DNA of 64,000 nucleotides from Candidatus Dechloromonas phosphoritropha (GCA_016722705.1 JADKGN010000004.1:1178001-1242000); one strand, 5' to 3'. Counted from the stretch's first letter, positions 17,927 through 26,237 are shown. Notes: generated from the sequence alone by a model not told the origin. Translations and numbers: made by a program.

Positions 17927-18802
17927 CTATACGGGGTTCAGATTCTCCAGCGGGCTGACCACTTCGCGCAGGATGTCGGTGGCGACCTGGGTGTACAGCG
18001 CGGTGGTGTCGAGTTTCTTATGCTCGAGCAGAACCTGGATCACGCGGATATCCACTTTCTGTTCCAGCAGGTGGGTGGCGAAACTGTGACGCAGGGTGTG
18101 CATCGAGATGCGCTTGTCGATCCGGGCGGCCATCGCCGCGGCATGGATGGCGCGGTTGAGTTGGCGGGTGCTGAGCGAATCGATCGGGTTCAGGTCGGGA
18201 AATAGCCAACCACCATCAAGCATCTTGCCCTGCGCACGGGCGACGCGCCACCAGACCCGCAGGCGTTCGAGCAGAACGGGTGAGAGCATGACGTAGCGAT
18301 CTTGTTGGCCTTGGCCTTGTTCAACCCGCAGTGTCATGCGCTGGCTGTCGATGTCACCGACCTTGAGGGAAATCACCTCGCTGGCGCGCAATCCGGCCCC
18401 GTAGGCAATGGAGAGCGCGCTCTGGTGCTTCAGGTTGCCGGCAGCAACAATCAGGCGCGACACTCCTTCGCGGCTCAGGATCACCGGTAACGTGCGCGGG
18501 ACTCGCACAGGTTGCATTTTGGCCATCAACGCCACATGGTCGAGCGTCACGTCAAAGAAGAATTTCAGCCCGGTGATTGCGGCATTGAGCGAAACGGGCG
18601 ATATGCCGTGATCAACGAGGTGCAACTGGTAGCGTCGCAGGTCTTCGATGGTCGCGGTGTCCGGCGAGCGACCCAGGAAACCGGCGAATTGCCGAACGGC
18701 GCGAATATAGTGAGTCTGGGTCTTGTCGCATAGCTTGCGTATCCGCATGTCGTCGATCATGCGTTGACGCAACGGGCTGATGCTTTGGGTCGTGATGGTC
18801 AT
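17927..18802 (-). CDS. IS91-associated tyrosine recombinase (integrase)
   Basis: 291 residues. An N-terminal SAM-like arm-binding domain (residues ~5-90) is followed by a catalytic domain with Arg in GAGLRASE, HTLRHSFATH (His-x-x-Arg) and Tyr in TALYTQVA. The usual KGRKDR segment around the catalytic lysine reads QGQQDR here, so that lysine appears to be replaced. The glycine normally found in LLGHKKL is glutamate. Such integrases are found next to IS91-type transposases and probably assist their movement or replication. The frame is intact, but its partner transposase is broken, so the element is probably immobile. Confidence 0.85.
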   Translation of the reverse strand: MTITTQSISPLRQRMIDDMRIRKLCDKTQTHYIRAVRQFAGFLGRSPDTATIEDLRRYQLHLVDHGISPVSLNAAITGLKFFFDVTLDHVALMAKMQPVRVPRTLPVILSREGVSRLIVAAGNLKHQSALSIAYGAGLRASEVISLKVGDIDSQRMTLRVEQGQGQQDRYVMLSPVLLERLRVWWRVARAQGKMLDGGWLFPDLNPIDSLSTRQLNRAIHAAAMAARIDKRISMHTLRHSFATHLLEQKVDIRVIQVLLEHKKLDTTALYTQVATDILREVVSPLENLNPV

Positions 18803-19084
18803 GGCGCTGCTCCTGTCGAGTAACGAGGCGGATTGCCTCAGTTCTCAACATAGGAAACAGCACGCTAATCTCAAAGATACTCAGCAGCTTATGCGCAGCC
18901 TCTACCGCGCGAGCGGTTTAGTCCACCGGCCATCAACAGACATTAGTGCACCGAAAAAACGGCTCCCACGAGCGACCGGTAACTGATCACGAACCTGTCA
19001 CTCGATTTTCCGGCTTGTTGGCCCGGGCCCCGGCCTACGCCGAAGGAAAACTTGAGTTGTCCGAAGGCCCATGGCAATCGCATT

Positions 19085-19288
19085 TACCTCAGAGGCACGA
19101 GGCCGAGCAATGAAGCGCGGTAGTACTGCCTCAACCAGGATTCGTTGTCCTCGGCCCATTCGGCAACATCCACCCAGGTATCGGCTCTACACAGTACCGC
19201 GCACAGCGCCATCATCGCGCAGGTCATGCAGCTGCGCCGGCCCCGTGCGCGGGTCGGCGAGTCCCGTGAATGCTTCGTCCAGTGTCAT
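19085..19288 (-). pseudogene. ISAs1-family transposase N-terminal remnant
   Basis: From an ATG at 19288 the minus strand reads MTLDEAFTGLADPRTGPAQ in one frame. After a one-base shift it continues ALCAVLCRADTWVDVAEWAE and NESWLRQY. This order matches the N-terminus of ISAs1-family transposases. The fragment stops being recognisable near 19085, so only about 65 codons of an approximately 370-codon gene remain. The flanking 18870-19085 and 19290-19527 hold no recognisable gene. Confidence 0.65.
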
Positions 19289-19527
19289 TTCTACCCCCCA
19301 ATAAAAGTCGAGAGTAGACCTGATTCCGTTGGCGTTCACAAGACCCTGTCATAATCTCTTCACTGTGAACGGCTTATATTCAGGGTTTACGACATTTGCG
19401 TATGCGATAGCCCTGATGGCGATCTCAATGTTGGGTTGAAAAAAATGTGAGCGAGCCCCAATTGCTCAGGCGAGATTTCGCGGCGATGCCCGTCCCGCGA
19501 CCAGTCGGCGCGCCGTAATGATCACGT

Positions 19528-20184
19528 TCATCCGCCACGGAACGACCACCCCAGCATCAGCAACCCGCTCGCCGCGATCCAGCTGCCGCCGACCCGCACC
19601 GCGATGCGCGCCCAACCAGTCCGCAGCGCGGCGACGCATGCGGTGACGAGCACAACGAGCACGAACACAGCGGACACGATTCCGAGAGCGGCGGCAATAG
19701 ACGAGCCCGTTAGCCCCATGCCGCTGCCGTTTAGGAAACCATGCACGAGACCGAGCAAGGCGCCGAGTGCGGTCAACGCCCGCAGTGAGATATTGACGTC
19801 GGCGACGACCAGTCCACCCAATACGAGCAAGGCGACGGCCGCACCGAACGCCCCGATGCTCAAGGCTGGCACATTCAGTCCGGGCAGCATGCCGAGTAGC
19901 CACGCCACCGGCAGCACGAACGCTGCGCGGCGGCCATGCTCGACGCCGCGCAGCCCGGCCAGCAATGCCAGCGCAAGCGCGCTCACCAGATCCTCGGGGC
20001 TGGTCAGGAAATGTGTCAGGCCGTCGTAGACCGGGCCCAGGCCCGTCGAATTCAGGTGCGCCTCGGCGGATGGGATAGCGAGCAGCAGCAGGAAACCCAC
20101 AGCCCCTGGTCCGATGCGCCGAGGCTGCCGGCCTCGTTCGGCGATGCATCGGCTCGCGCGAGCGCCAAGGCGGCTGGGAGTCAA
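19528..20184 (-). CDS. HupE/UreJ-like membrane protein, divergent copy
   Basis: 218 residues from a TTG at 20184 that overlaps the stop of the preceding gene (TTGA). The N-terminus is arginine-rich, followed by a hydrophobic signal (GAVGFLLLLAIPSAEA) and a mature start with histidine (HLNSTGLGPVYDGLTHFL). About six membrane helices follow. The layout matches HupE/UreJ proteins, but the family's HPxxGxDHxLAM motif is degenerate here (THFLTSPEDLVSALAL). HupE proteins are linked to nickel uptake; loss of the metal-type histidines suggests a changed role. It is the last gene of the DUF3604 operon. Confidence 0.6.
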   Translation of the reverse strand: MTPSRLGARASRCIAERGRQPRRIGPGAVGFLLLLAIPSAEAHLNSTGLGPVYDGLTHFLTSPEDLVSALALALLAGLRGVEHGRRAAFVLPVAWLLGMLPGLNVPALSIGAFGAAVALLVLGGLVVADVNISLRALTALGALLGLVHGFLNGSGMGLTGSSIAAALGIVSAVFVLVVLVTACVAALRTGWARIAVRVGGSWIAASGLLMLGWSFRGG

Positions 20185-20540
20185 TCGGATGCACCCCGGC
20201 GCAGCCCCGCAAACAGCAAGGCAACGATCAACACATGGACTGCGACGGCGGGCCACAGCAGCACGCCACCGCCGCCGCCCACAATGCCGACAACCAGAAG
20301 GTAGAGCGTCGCCAATGCACCATAGGTGAGCATGCCGATGTGCGGCTGCTGCGGCGAACCGCCCGGCCAGCAGGCGACGCCCAGGCCGATGAGGGCGATC
20401 CCGGCGAACCGGCCTACCAGGATCCCGGCGCTAGCAATCTCGGCTCCGAAGAGCAGCCCAACCACCAGCACAGGATCCACCATGGCGGCCAGGCCGGTCA
20501 CGGCTTCCGCAATTGCCGCCAGCGCGAGCGCAGCCTTCAT
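20181..20540 (-). CDS. Small four-helix membrane protein of unknown function
   Basis: 119 residues with four hydrophobic segments, the first at the N-terminus (ALALAAIAEAVTGLAAMV) and the last rich in glycine and valine (VGIVGGGGGVLLWPAVAV). The ATG at 20540 follows a GAGGGGA-like site, 22 bases after the HupE gene. No conserved catalytic or metal-binding motif is seen and the family is not recognised. Its tight packing between two HupE/UreJ-like genes suggests it is a membrane partner of them. The C-terminus overlaps the next start by 4 nt. Confidence 0.65.
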   Translation of the reverse strand: MKAALALAAIAEAVTGLAAMVDPVLVVGLLFGAEIASAGILVGRFAGIALIGLGVACWPGGSPQQPHIGMLTYGALATLYLLVVGIVGGGGGVLLWPAVAVHVLIVALLFAGLRRGASD

Positions 20541-20562
20541 GCCAAGTCCCCTCGAACCGCCG

Positions 20563-21162
20563 TCACGCTGCCGCTCTCCATAGAAAGAATATCCCTCCAC
20601 CTGCGACCGCCGCACCCGCAGCGCGCAACAGCTTGCGTCCCAATGGCCAACGGTGCGCGGTACCGATGCCAATGCCCAGCGCGTGCAGGCCGCCAGTCGC
20701 GATGACGAAGCCGATGCTGTAGAGCAGCGCGCTTTGCCCCGCCGGCAACTCGGTGCCGTGTGCGTGGCCGTGGAAGATCGCGAACGCGCCAACGACCAGC
20801 GCCGCGAGCACGAGCGGTGGCCGTAGTTCGAACGCCACCGCTGCACCGAGCACGATCGCCGACGCGGCGATGCCGACTTCGACGCCGGGCAGCGGCACAC
20901 CGAGAAAGCCCAGCAGTGCACCCGCGGCCATCACGAGCGGAAACGCCATCGGCAACACCCAAATCGCGGGCGCGCCGAGCTGCGCGCCCCACAGGCCGAC
21001 GGCAACCATCGCGAGGACGTGATCGAAACCCGAGATCGGATGCAGGAAGCCGGTGAGGAAGCCGAAGGCCTCGCCCTGGCCGACGTGCGCGGACGCACTC
21101 TGTACGAACAGTGTCAGCAGCGCCGCCGCGTGGGCCGGCCGAATGCGTGACTGCGGTTTCAT
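20563..21162 (-). CDS. HupE/UreJ-family protein
   Basis: 199 residues. An N-terminal signal-like hydrophobic segment is followed by HVGQGEAFGFLTGFLHP and the family motif HPISGFDHVLAMVAVGLWGAQ. A second histidine-bearing motif sits in FAIFHGHAHGTELP. Six or seven membrane helices are predicted by eye. HupE proteins of rhizobia mediate nickel entry for hydrogenase, and UreJ does so for urease, but this copy lies with a DUF3604 lipoprotein rather than in the hydrogenase operon. The ATG at 21162 overlaps the upstream stop by 4 nt. Substrate unproven. Confidence 0.85.
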   Translation of the reverse strand: MKPQSRIRPAHAAALLTLFVQSASAHVGQGEAFGFLTGFLHPISGFDHVLAMVAVGLWGAQLGAPAIWVLPMAFPLVMAAGALLGFLGVPLPGVEVGIAASAIVLGAAVAFELRPPLVLAALVVGAFAIFHGHAHGTELPAGQSALLYSIGFVIATGGLHALGIGIGTAHRWPLGRKLLRAAGAAVAGGGIFFLWRAAA

Positions 21163-22196
21163 CGCAGCACAGCCAGCAGCGGCGCAGCGCGCTGCAGCGT
21201 CCAGAACGCGCCGAGGCCGCCGACGACATAGCCCGGCAGCAACTCGACCCAGCGCGGCCACTGCATCTGCAACACATGGAACGAGCGCTCGAGCGCCAGC
21301 ACCAGCGCGATGAAACCGAGCTGGCCGATCTCGACGCCGATGTTGAAATTCAGCAACGCCAGCGGCAGGTCGCTGCGTGGCAGCCCGGCGCCGGTGAGCG
21401 CGCTCGCAAAGCCGAAACCGTGCAGCAGCCCAAAGGCGAAGGCCACGACCCAGGGGTGGCGGATCGTGAAGCTGGTCGCACCGCGCCAGCTGCGAACGAT
21501 CTCCGGCCCGAGAAAGAGGATCGAGAGCGCGATCGCGAAATTCAGCGGCAGCAGCGGCGGGCTGACGTTGCCCAACGTCGCGGCTGCCAGTGTCAAGCTG
21601 TGCGCCACGGTGAACGCGGTGACGGTTTTCACCAGCATCCAGCGGTCCTTCACGATCAGCAGAAGGCCAAGCACGAACAGCAGGTGATCGGCGCCGAACA
21701 GGATGTGGCGGATGCCCTCGACGATGTAGGTGCCAGCGACTTCCCAGCCGCTTTGCGCCGCGGCGATTTCGATCCACGGCTGCTGCGGGCGCACGATGTT
21801 GGTCCACTTGCGGCCGTCGAGCAGTTCGACGCGCACAAGCACGTCGGTGATCGTCAGCTGCAGGCCCGGGAACTCGAAGCGCTTGCCCGCAAGCCCCGCG
21901 CTCCCGGCATCGATGCTTCGCCTTTCGAGCAGTGAATCGGCAAGCTCCTGCACGGTGGGCTCGCTGGTGTCCTTCACGTTGCTGGGCAACTGCAGCCGTA
22001 TCGGCAAGCGCATGCCGGCCAGCACCGGTGTGCGCCACAGCACATCGAAGTGGCCGGGCGCGGTTTCCTTGACTTCCAGATAGGCCGGGCGCGCTTCGTG
22101 GGCGTGCGCTGCCGGCAGCGCCAGCAGCAGGCCCGCCAGCACGCCTGCGAGTCGGATGGCGAAGAGGGCGCCGAGACGCCACGACCACAGGCTCAC
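21159..22196 (-). CDS. HupE/UreJ_2-type membrane protein with periplasmic N-domain
   Basis: 345 residues from a GTG at 22196 (GTGA overlap with ppiC). A signal peptide (residues ~1-33) ends before HEARPAYLEV. A soluble domain of about 110 residues follows (residues ~35-145), then six to seven membrane helices starting at GIRHILFGADHLLFVLGL, the histidine/aspartate motif of this family, and a second one at GLLHGFGFASAL. The fold combines a periplasmic beta-rich domain with a HupE-like channel. Proteins of this type are annotated as HupE/UreJ relatives but have no demonstrated substrate. Confidence 0.8.
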   Translation of the reverse strand: MSLWSWRLGALFAIRLAGVLAGLLLALPAAHAHEARPAYLEVKETAPGHFDVLWRTPVLAGMRLPIRLQLPSNVKDTSEPTVQELADSLLERRSIDAGSAGLAGKRFEFPGLQLTITDVLVRVELLDGRKWTNIVRPQQPWIEIAAAQSGWEVAGTYIVEGIRHILFGADHLLFVLGLLLIVKDRWMLVKTVTAFTVAHSLTLAAATLGNVSPPLLPLNFAIALSILFLGPEIVRSWRGATSFTIRHPWVVAFAFGLLHGFGFASALTGAGLPRSDLPLALLNFNIGVEIGQLGFIALVLALERSFHVLQMQWPRWVELLPGYVVGGLGAFWTLQRAAPLLAVLR

Positions 22197-23122
22197 GGCG
22201 ACTCCCGCGTCGATGGCACGGATGCCGCGCCGGCCGGCGGTGGCACGGACCCGGACGCGACCTTCTCATCCGGCGGCGCCGGCAGCAGCACGCTGTACTT
22301 CGCGCGCATGTCCTTGTAGGCCTTGTCCACGGCCAACACCTTCTGCTCGGCCAGCCAGGCGGTCTTGACGTCGCCTTCGATCTCCTCGAAGGCCGGCACG
22401 CGCCCGGGAATCACCGTGTCCACGTACACCAGATGCCAGCCGAAGCCGGATTCGATCGGGCCCTGCCACGAACCGGGCTTTGCCTTCGCCAGCGCCACCG
22501 CAAACGGCGGGCCGAACTCCTTGCCGACGAAGTCGCCCGCGCGGTCGCGGTAGTAGTCCTGCAGCATGAAAGGGTCGGCGAGCGTACTGGCGAGCTTCGA
22601 ATCCTCTGGCTCGTTCGCCAGCGCCGCCAGTGCCTTGGCCGCATCGTCACGCGCCGCCGCGCCGCGCCGATCGGGCGAGAAGTACAGGTGCCGGAAGCCG
22701 TAGCGGCTGGGCTGCGCGAACTTGGCGCTGTTCTTCTCGAACCAGGCCTTGAGCGCGTCCGTGCTCGGCTCCTGCGCCGCCGCCACGTCTTCGGCCAGGA
22801 ATTGCATCTTCTGCGCCATGCGGCGCTTGACGATCTCGTCGTCCTTGTCCAGGCCCATCGCCAGCGCCTCGCGGTACAGCACCTCCTGCTGCACCTTGTT
22901 CTCGACCATTAACTGCAGATCGTGTGCCGTCGGCGGGCGCCGCCACTGCGACTGAAACAGCATCGCGAGCTGGTTTGTCTCCCCAACCGTCAGCCGGATC
23001 TCCTTCGATGGCGCACTGGCCAACTGTCCTTCCGGCATGCGGCTGTACAGGCCGAAGCCGATGGCGCCGATGAGCAGGAAGTGTAGCAGCGGTTCACGCA
23101 GCCAGCGTCTCAACCTGCCCAT
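22193..23122 (-). CDS. PpiC/SurA-type peptidyl-prolyl isomerase, membrane-anchored
   Basis: 309 residues. A single N-terminal membrane segment (LLHFLLIGAIGFGLY) keeps the rest in the periplasm. Residues ~40-110 form the helical chaperone arm (LYREALAMGLDKDDEIVKRR is characteristic), and residues ~140-270 a parvulin-like isomerase domain ending in GPIESGFGWHLVYVD. The tail is proline-rich. The gene lies 30 bp after the DUF3604 gene and overlaps the HupE/UreJ_2 gene, so it probably folds one of the cluster's exported proteins. Similar foldases are often encoded beside secreted client proteins. Confidence 0.82.
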   Translation of the reverse strand: MGRLRRWLREPLLHFLLIGAIGFGLYSRMPEGQLASAPSKEIRLTVGETNQLAMLFQSQWRRPPTAHDLQLMVENKVQQEVLYREALAMGLDKDDEIVKRRMAQKMQFLAEDVAAAQEPSTDALKAWFEKNSAKFAQPSRYGFRHLYFSPDRRGAAARDDAAKALAALANEPEDSKLASTLADPFMLQDYYRDRAGDFVGKEFGPPFAVALAKAKPGSWQGPIESGFGWHLVYVDTVIPGRVPAFEEIEGDVKTAWLAEQKVLAVDKAYKDMRAKYSVLLPAPPDEKVASGSVPPPAGAASVPSTRESP

Positions 23123-23152
23123 CGGTCGCTCCGGGCCATTGCCGGTCCGAGG

Positions 23153-25837
23153 CTACTTGTGCACATCGGCAAACCAGGTGCCGACCTTGGCCTTGGCCTT
23201 GCCTACCGCGGCGCCTGCCATCTCCTCGATCAGGCGGCGGCGGAGCGCCTCGCGCATCTCCTGGAACTTGTGCTGCTGATCCGCATTGAGCAGCGGCGAG
23301 ATCTTCGCGTCGAAGGCCACCCCTTGCTCGCGCAGCGACTTCACCTTGTCGACTGCACTGAGTTTGGTGTCCTTCTTCAACTCACCCAGTTGCTTGATCT
23401 CCTGCGACAGCAGCGGCAGGATTTGCTGGCGCTGCGGCTCGGTCAGCGCCAGGCCGACCGCGAAATGGTTCGCCACTTCGATAAGCGGGCTCAGCGCGAA
23501 CTGCGGCGCCGCGACGATCTCGTAGTTGGCATGGCCGAACTCGTTGCTGCGCGCCAGGTAGGTGGTGTCGCCGAGCTTGTAGAACGTGAACGCGTAGGGC
23601 TCCTGCGCGACGTTGACGACCAGCTTGCCGCCCTCGATCCTGTAGGCACTGGTCTTGCCTTCGTAGCCGTCACGCGCCACGTTGCCGAAATTGCTCGGCA
23701 TGTTGGCGCCCTGGCCGACGCGGAACACGATCGTCTGGCCCTCGGTGGTGAAGTTCTGGCTGAACTGCTCACCGGTGACGTTGTTGCGCAGCCAGTAGGC
23801 CTTGCCGACGACCAGCGCCTTGACCTGCGCTTCGGTCAGCGCAGTCGCGCCTTTCTTCTTCAGTTCGGTGACGGTCATGCCCGTCGGGGCAATCTTGCGC
23901 GCGTCGGCCGACGGCGTGTACCAGATCGGCGAGGTCCAGGCCCGCTCCTGCCCGGTAAGCGGAACGATGTCGGGCGGCGGCAGCCCCGACTTGACGGATT
24001 GGATCAGCGTCCAGCGCGGCGTCGGAATCTCGAGCACACGTGCATAGTAGAAGGCATGCAAGCCGGGGTCGAACTCGGGGTCGGTCCACACCGTTTTCAG
24101 CTCTGCCGCGCCGCGGCCATTCGTGTAGGTGGCCTTTTCCAGGTCCACCGTGCTCTCGATGGCCGGCACGCGGCCCGACCACTTGTCTGCCTTGCGGTCA
24201 CCCGACCAGGCGACGTCGAAGACGCGCTCGAAGCTCTGGCCGTCCTGCGTCCAGCCCTTGACGATCTGGATGCGGTCAAGGCTCGCCGAGCTCGGATCCT
24301 TGATCGCCCAGACGACGAATTTCGGCGCCGTGCCTTTGCCGTCCGTGGGCATCGGCGCCAAGTCGGCGCCCATCGGCACGCCACCGGCGTAGGACTGCTT
24401 GACCCAGTCCTTGGCGTCGACGACGCCCTTGTCGTAGCCCCAGCCGCCGAACATCCGCACCTTGATGTGCGGACCACTGACGCCGAAGGTCTCCTTGCGG
24501 TACATCGCGTCCCACAGCGAGGCACGCGTGTTCTCCTCGGCCCACACGCCCGTCAGGCCGCCAGGGTTCTCCAGGCGCACGTCCATCGTGCCACCGATCA
24601 GCACGCCGGCAAAGCGCCGCTCCACCGTGCCGTCGGCATCGGCATGCAGGCCGAAGAAGTTGTCCTGGCGGTACGGGCTGGCGGTGTTGTGCGAATCGGA
24701 GCCGCCGGCCATGCCAAACTTGTAGGGGTTGTAGCCGCGCGTGTCCTGCATCGTCAGGCCGTCCTTCAAGGCCTGGCGCGCATAGCTGCCGTGGACACGG
24801 TCGATACGTCCGGAATCGGCCGGCAGGCCGAGGATTGCCTCGTACATCTCGTAGCTGGCGAACTCGTCGTTCGGGGACAGCAGCGGGTGCGTTTCGGACG
24901 CGCCCTTGCCCTGCTTGATCTCGACCAGGCGCTCGTTGCGCATGCGGGACTCCGCCCAGGCGGCGTCGATCGGCCGGCCGGTAGTGTTGTCGATATCGGT
25001 CGGGTACATCCAGCCGTCGCTAACATTGGCGTTGTGCGAGATGGCGAGCAGCTCGTTGCCGGCCTTGCGCTGCGTGTCCATCCAGCTCCACAGTTCGGTG
25101 GGCAGCTTGGAGTCGAGCGCGCTGAACGGATACTCGGGCACCTTCGCGCAGTCCTTGAAGAAGACGTTGCGGTGCAGGTTGCGGTTGCCGGGCATCGAGG
25201 TCCACTCGTAGGAGCAGAACGCGGTGAACTTGCCGGGCTGGTTGGCCTCGTCGGCGAGCTTCACCGTCTCCTTCCACACCGTGGAAGTGACCTTCGGGCT
25301 CATCAGCTCCGCTACCGGTGCGCTGCCGGCCAGCTTGAGCAGGTAGGAGAAGACCTTGTTCTGTTCTTCCTGGCTGTTCGGATCCTTCATGATCATCGGC
25401 TTCGCCGCGGCCAGCGTGCTCACGTAGGAGCCCGGAATGTTGGCCTCGCGCGTGACGCCGACATACTCCGCGTGGTCGGTCACGCCCATGAAGTCGAGCG
25501 GTGTATCGATCTTGATGTCGAAGCCCATCGGGTGCTTGATCATGCCGCCCTTGGCGTATTGGTAGGCCTCCGCCGGCCCGGTGATGCGGTTGCCCATCAC
25601 CCAGGCATCGACCGACCAGCTAGTGTGGATATGCGTCTCGCCGAAGTACGCGTTGCGCTCGGGGTTGGGCTGCGCCGCCGCCTCGGGCGCCGTGGCAACC
25701 GCCTGGACCGGAGGCGGCGCTTCGGCCTTCTGCGGCGCGGGCACATCGGACGCTTTCTCGGGCGCCTTCTTTTCGCAGCCGCCGAGAGTTATCAGTGAGA
25801 ATGCAACCAACGCGGCGACAATAGGGCGTGTAATCAT
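23153..25837 (-). CDS. DUF3604 (PHP-like) lipoprotein with C-terminal LTxxQ-like region
   Basis: 894 residues. A lipoprotein signal ends in LITLGGC (Cys21), followed by an alanine/proline-rich linker. The DUF3604 domain (~residues 60-640) shows metal-site motifs of the PHP fold: YFGETHIHTSWSVDAW, GVTDHAEYVG, LAISHNANVSDGW and GMAGGSDSHNTAS. It is probably a metal-dependent hydrolase facing the periplasm; substrate unknown. The last ~110 residues are helical and contain LTEPQ and LNADQQHKFQEM, resembling the LTxxQ repeats of Spy/CpxP metal- and stress-binding proteins. First gene of a six-gene operon; the ATG at 25837 follows GGAGTG. A long antisense frame covers the same DNA and is discarded. 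Confidence 0.85.
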   Translation of the reverse strand: MITRPIVAALVAFSLITLGGCEKKAPEKASDVPAPQKAEAPPPVQAVATAPEAAAQPNPERNAYFGETHIHTSWSVDAWVMGNRITGPAEAYQYAKGGMIKHPMGFDIKIDTPLDFMGVTDHAEYVGVTREANIPGSYVSTLAAAKPMIMKDPNSQEEQNKVFSYLLKLAGSAPVAELMSPKVTSTVWKETVKLADEANQPGKFTAFCSYEWTSMPGNRNLHRNVFFKDCAKVPEYPFSALDSKLPTELWSWMDTQRKAGNELLAISHNANVSDGWMYPTDIDNTTGRPIDAAWAESRMRNERLVEIKQGKGASETHPLLSPNDEFASYEMYEAILGLPADSGRIDRVHGSYARQALKDGLTMQDTRGYNPYKFGMAGGSDSHNTASPYRQDNFFGLHADADGTVERRFAGVLIGGTMDVRLENPGGLTGVWAEENTRASLWDAMYRKETFGVSGPHIKVRMFGGWGYDKGVVDAKDWVKQSYAGGVPMGADLAPMPTDGKGTAPKFVVWAIKDPSSASLDRIQIVKGWTQDGQSFERVFDVAWSGDRKADKWSGRVPAIESTVDLEKATYTNGRGAAELKTVWTDPEFDPGLHAFYYARVLEIPTPRWTLIQSVKSGLPPPDIVPLTGQERAWTSPIWYTPSADARKIAPTGMTVTELKKKGATALTEAQVKALVVGKAYWLRNNVTGEQFSQNFTTEGQTIVFRVGQGANMPSNFGNVARDGYEGKTSAYRIEGGKLVVNVAQEPYAFTFYKLGDTTYLARSNEFGHANYEIVAAPQFALSPLIEVANHFAVGLALTEPQRQQILPLLSQEIKQLGELKKDTKLSAVDKVKSLREQGVAFDAKISPLLNADQQHKFQEMREALRRRLIEEMAGAAVGKAKAKVGTWFADVHK

Positions 25838-25870
25838 GGCAACACTCCAAGAGAAATGAACCGTTTATTC

Positions 25871-25900
25871 ATGGTATTTAGTGACCGTGAAGCCTGTCAA
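25871..25900 (-). promoter_or_regulatory. Putative sigma-70 promoter of the DUF3604 operon
   Basis: On the minus strand TTGACA (25900-25895) and TACCAT (25876-25871) are separated by 18 bases. The -35 box is perfect, the -10 box matches four of six. Transcription would start near 25864, leaving a leader of roughly 27 nt before the ATG at 25837. Confidence 0.55.
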
Positions 25901-25932
25901 GGGAAGGGCGTCGCAAATTGCTAATTGCAGTC

Positions 25933-25971
25933 AAAAAAAACCTGGTCCAGGGGAAGCGGTAGACCCCAGGT
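25933..25971 (-). terminator. Possible rho-independent terminator, minus strand
   Basis: Reading the minus strand, ACCTGG and CCAGGT can pair around an imperfect inner stem and are followed by eight uridines. No recognised minus-strand gene ends here. It may end a short untranslated transcript, or insulate the DUF3604 promoter. Confidence 0.4.
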
Positions 25972-25987
25972 GTGACAGCACCCTCTG

Positions 25988-26033
25988 GCGACCCCGTTGT
26001 TCATCGGGGTCGCAATCGTTACATTGCGACCCC
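25988..26033. other. Two overlapping, mutually exclusive hairpins
   Basis: Hairpin A pairs GCGACCCCG (25988-25996) with CGGGGTCGC (26005-26013). Hairpin B pairs GGGGTCGCAAT (26006-26016) with ATTGCGACCCC (26023-26033). They share the middle strand, so only one can form at a time. No open frame with a credible start covers the region. Confidence 0.6.
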
Positions 26034-26112
26034 TCCCTCGGCATCTTCAATATTGCGATGACCTCGACGGCTCGATATGACAACAGGCTCCACCCGGCCA
26101 CTGCTGCCCGTG

Positions 26113-26237
26113 TTTGTTTGATTCCCGCCAATCTGCCGGTACGCTTGCGCGTTCATAATTTGGCCCTGGTTTTTCGCGGTTTTTTCGATGCTTGAAGCTG
26201 ACAATCTGGAATGCGTGTGCGGCGAGCGCCGCCTGTT
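26113..26237 (+). repeat. Duplicate of the ccm promoter and first ccmA codons (copy 1)
   Basis: This stretch matches 27537-27660 at roughly nine of ten positions, with one extra base before the start codon. It includes the promoter region and an ATG followed by LEADNLECV-GERRL, the first 16 codons of ccmA, after which the two sequences diverge. The copy is a truncated ccmA pseudogene. The peroxidase gene lies between the two copies. Confidence 0.85.

Larger units (their letters stand above)
16600..18870 (-). mobile_element. Degenerate IS91-type element (ends approximate)
   Basis: Unit made of the tyrosine recombinase and the frameshifted transposase, in that transcriptional order on the minus strand. 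IS91-type elements lack long inverted repeats and target duplications, so the ends cannot be fixed by eye and the coordinates are approximate. It separates the hydrogenase operon from the DUF3604/HupE cluster. Confidence 0.6.

Noticed and set aside
23159..25798. Open frame of 879 codons on the plus strand opposite the DUF3604 gene.
   Set aside because: It mirrors the high-GC coding frame of the lipoprotein, has no recognisable domain and no start signal; the minus-strand protein has clear motifs and a lipobox.
25931..26131. A 66-codon minus-strand frame across the hairpin region.
   Set aside because: Runs through both hairpins and the U-tract stem, lacks a ribosome-binding site and resembles no family; a structured RNA is the better reading.
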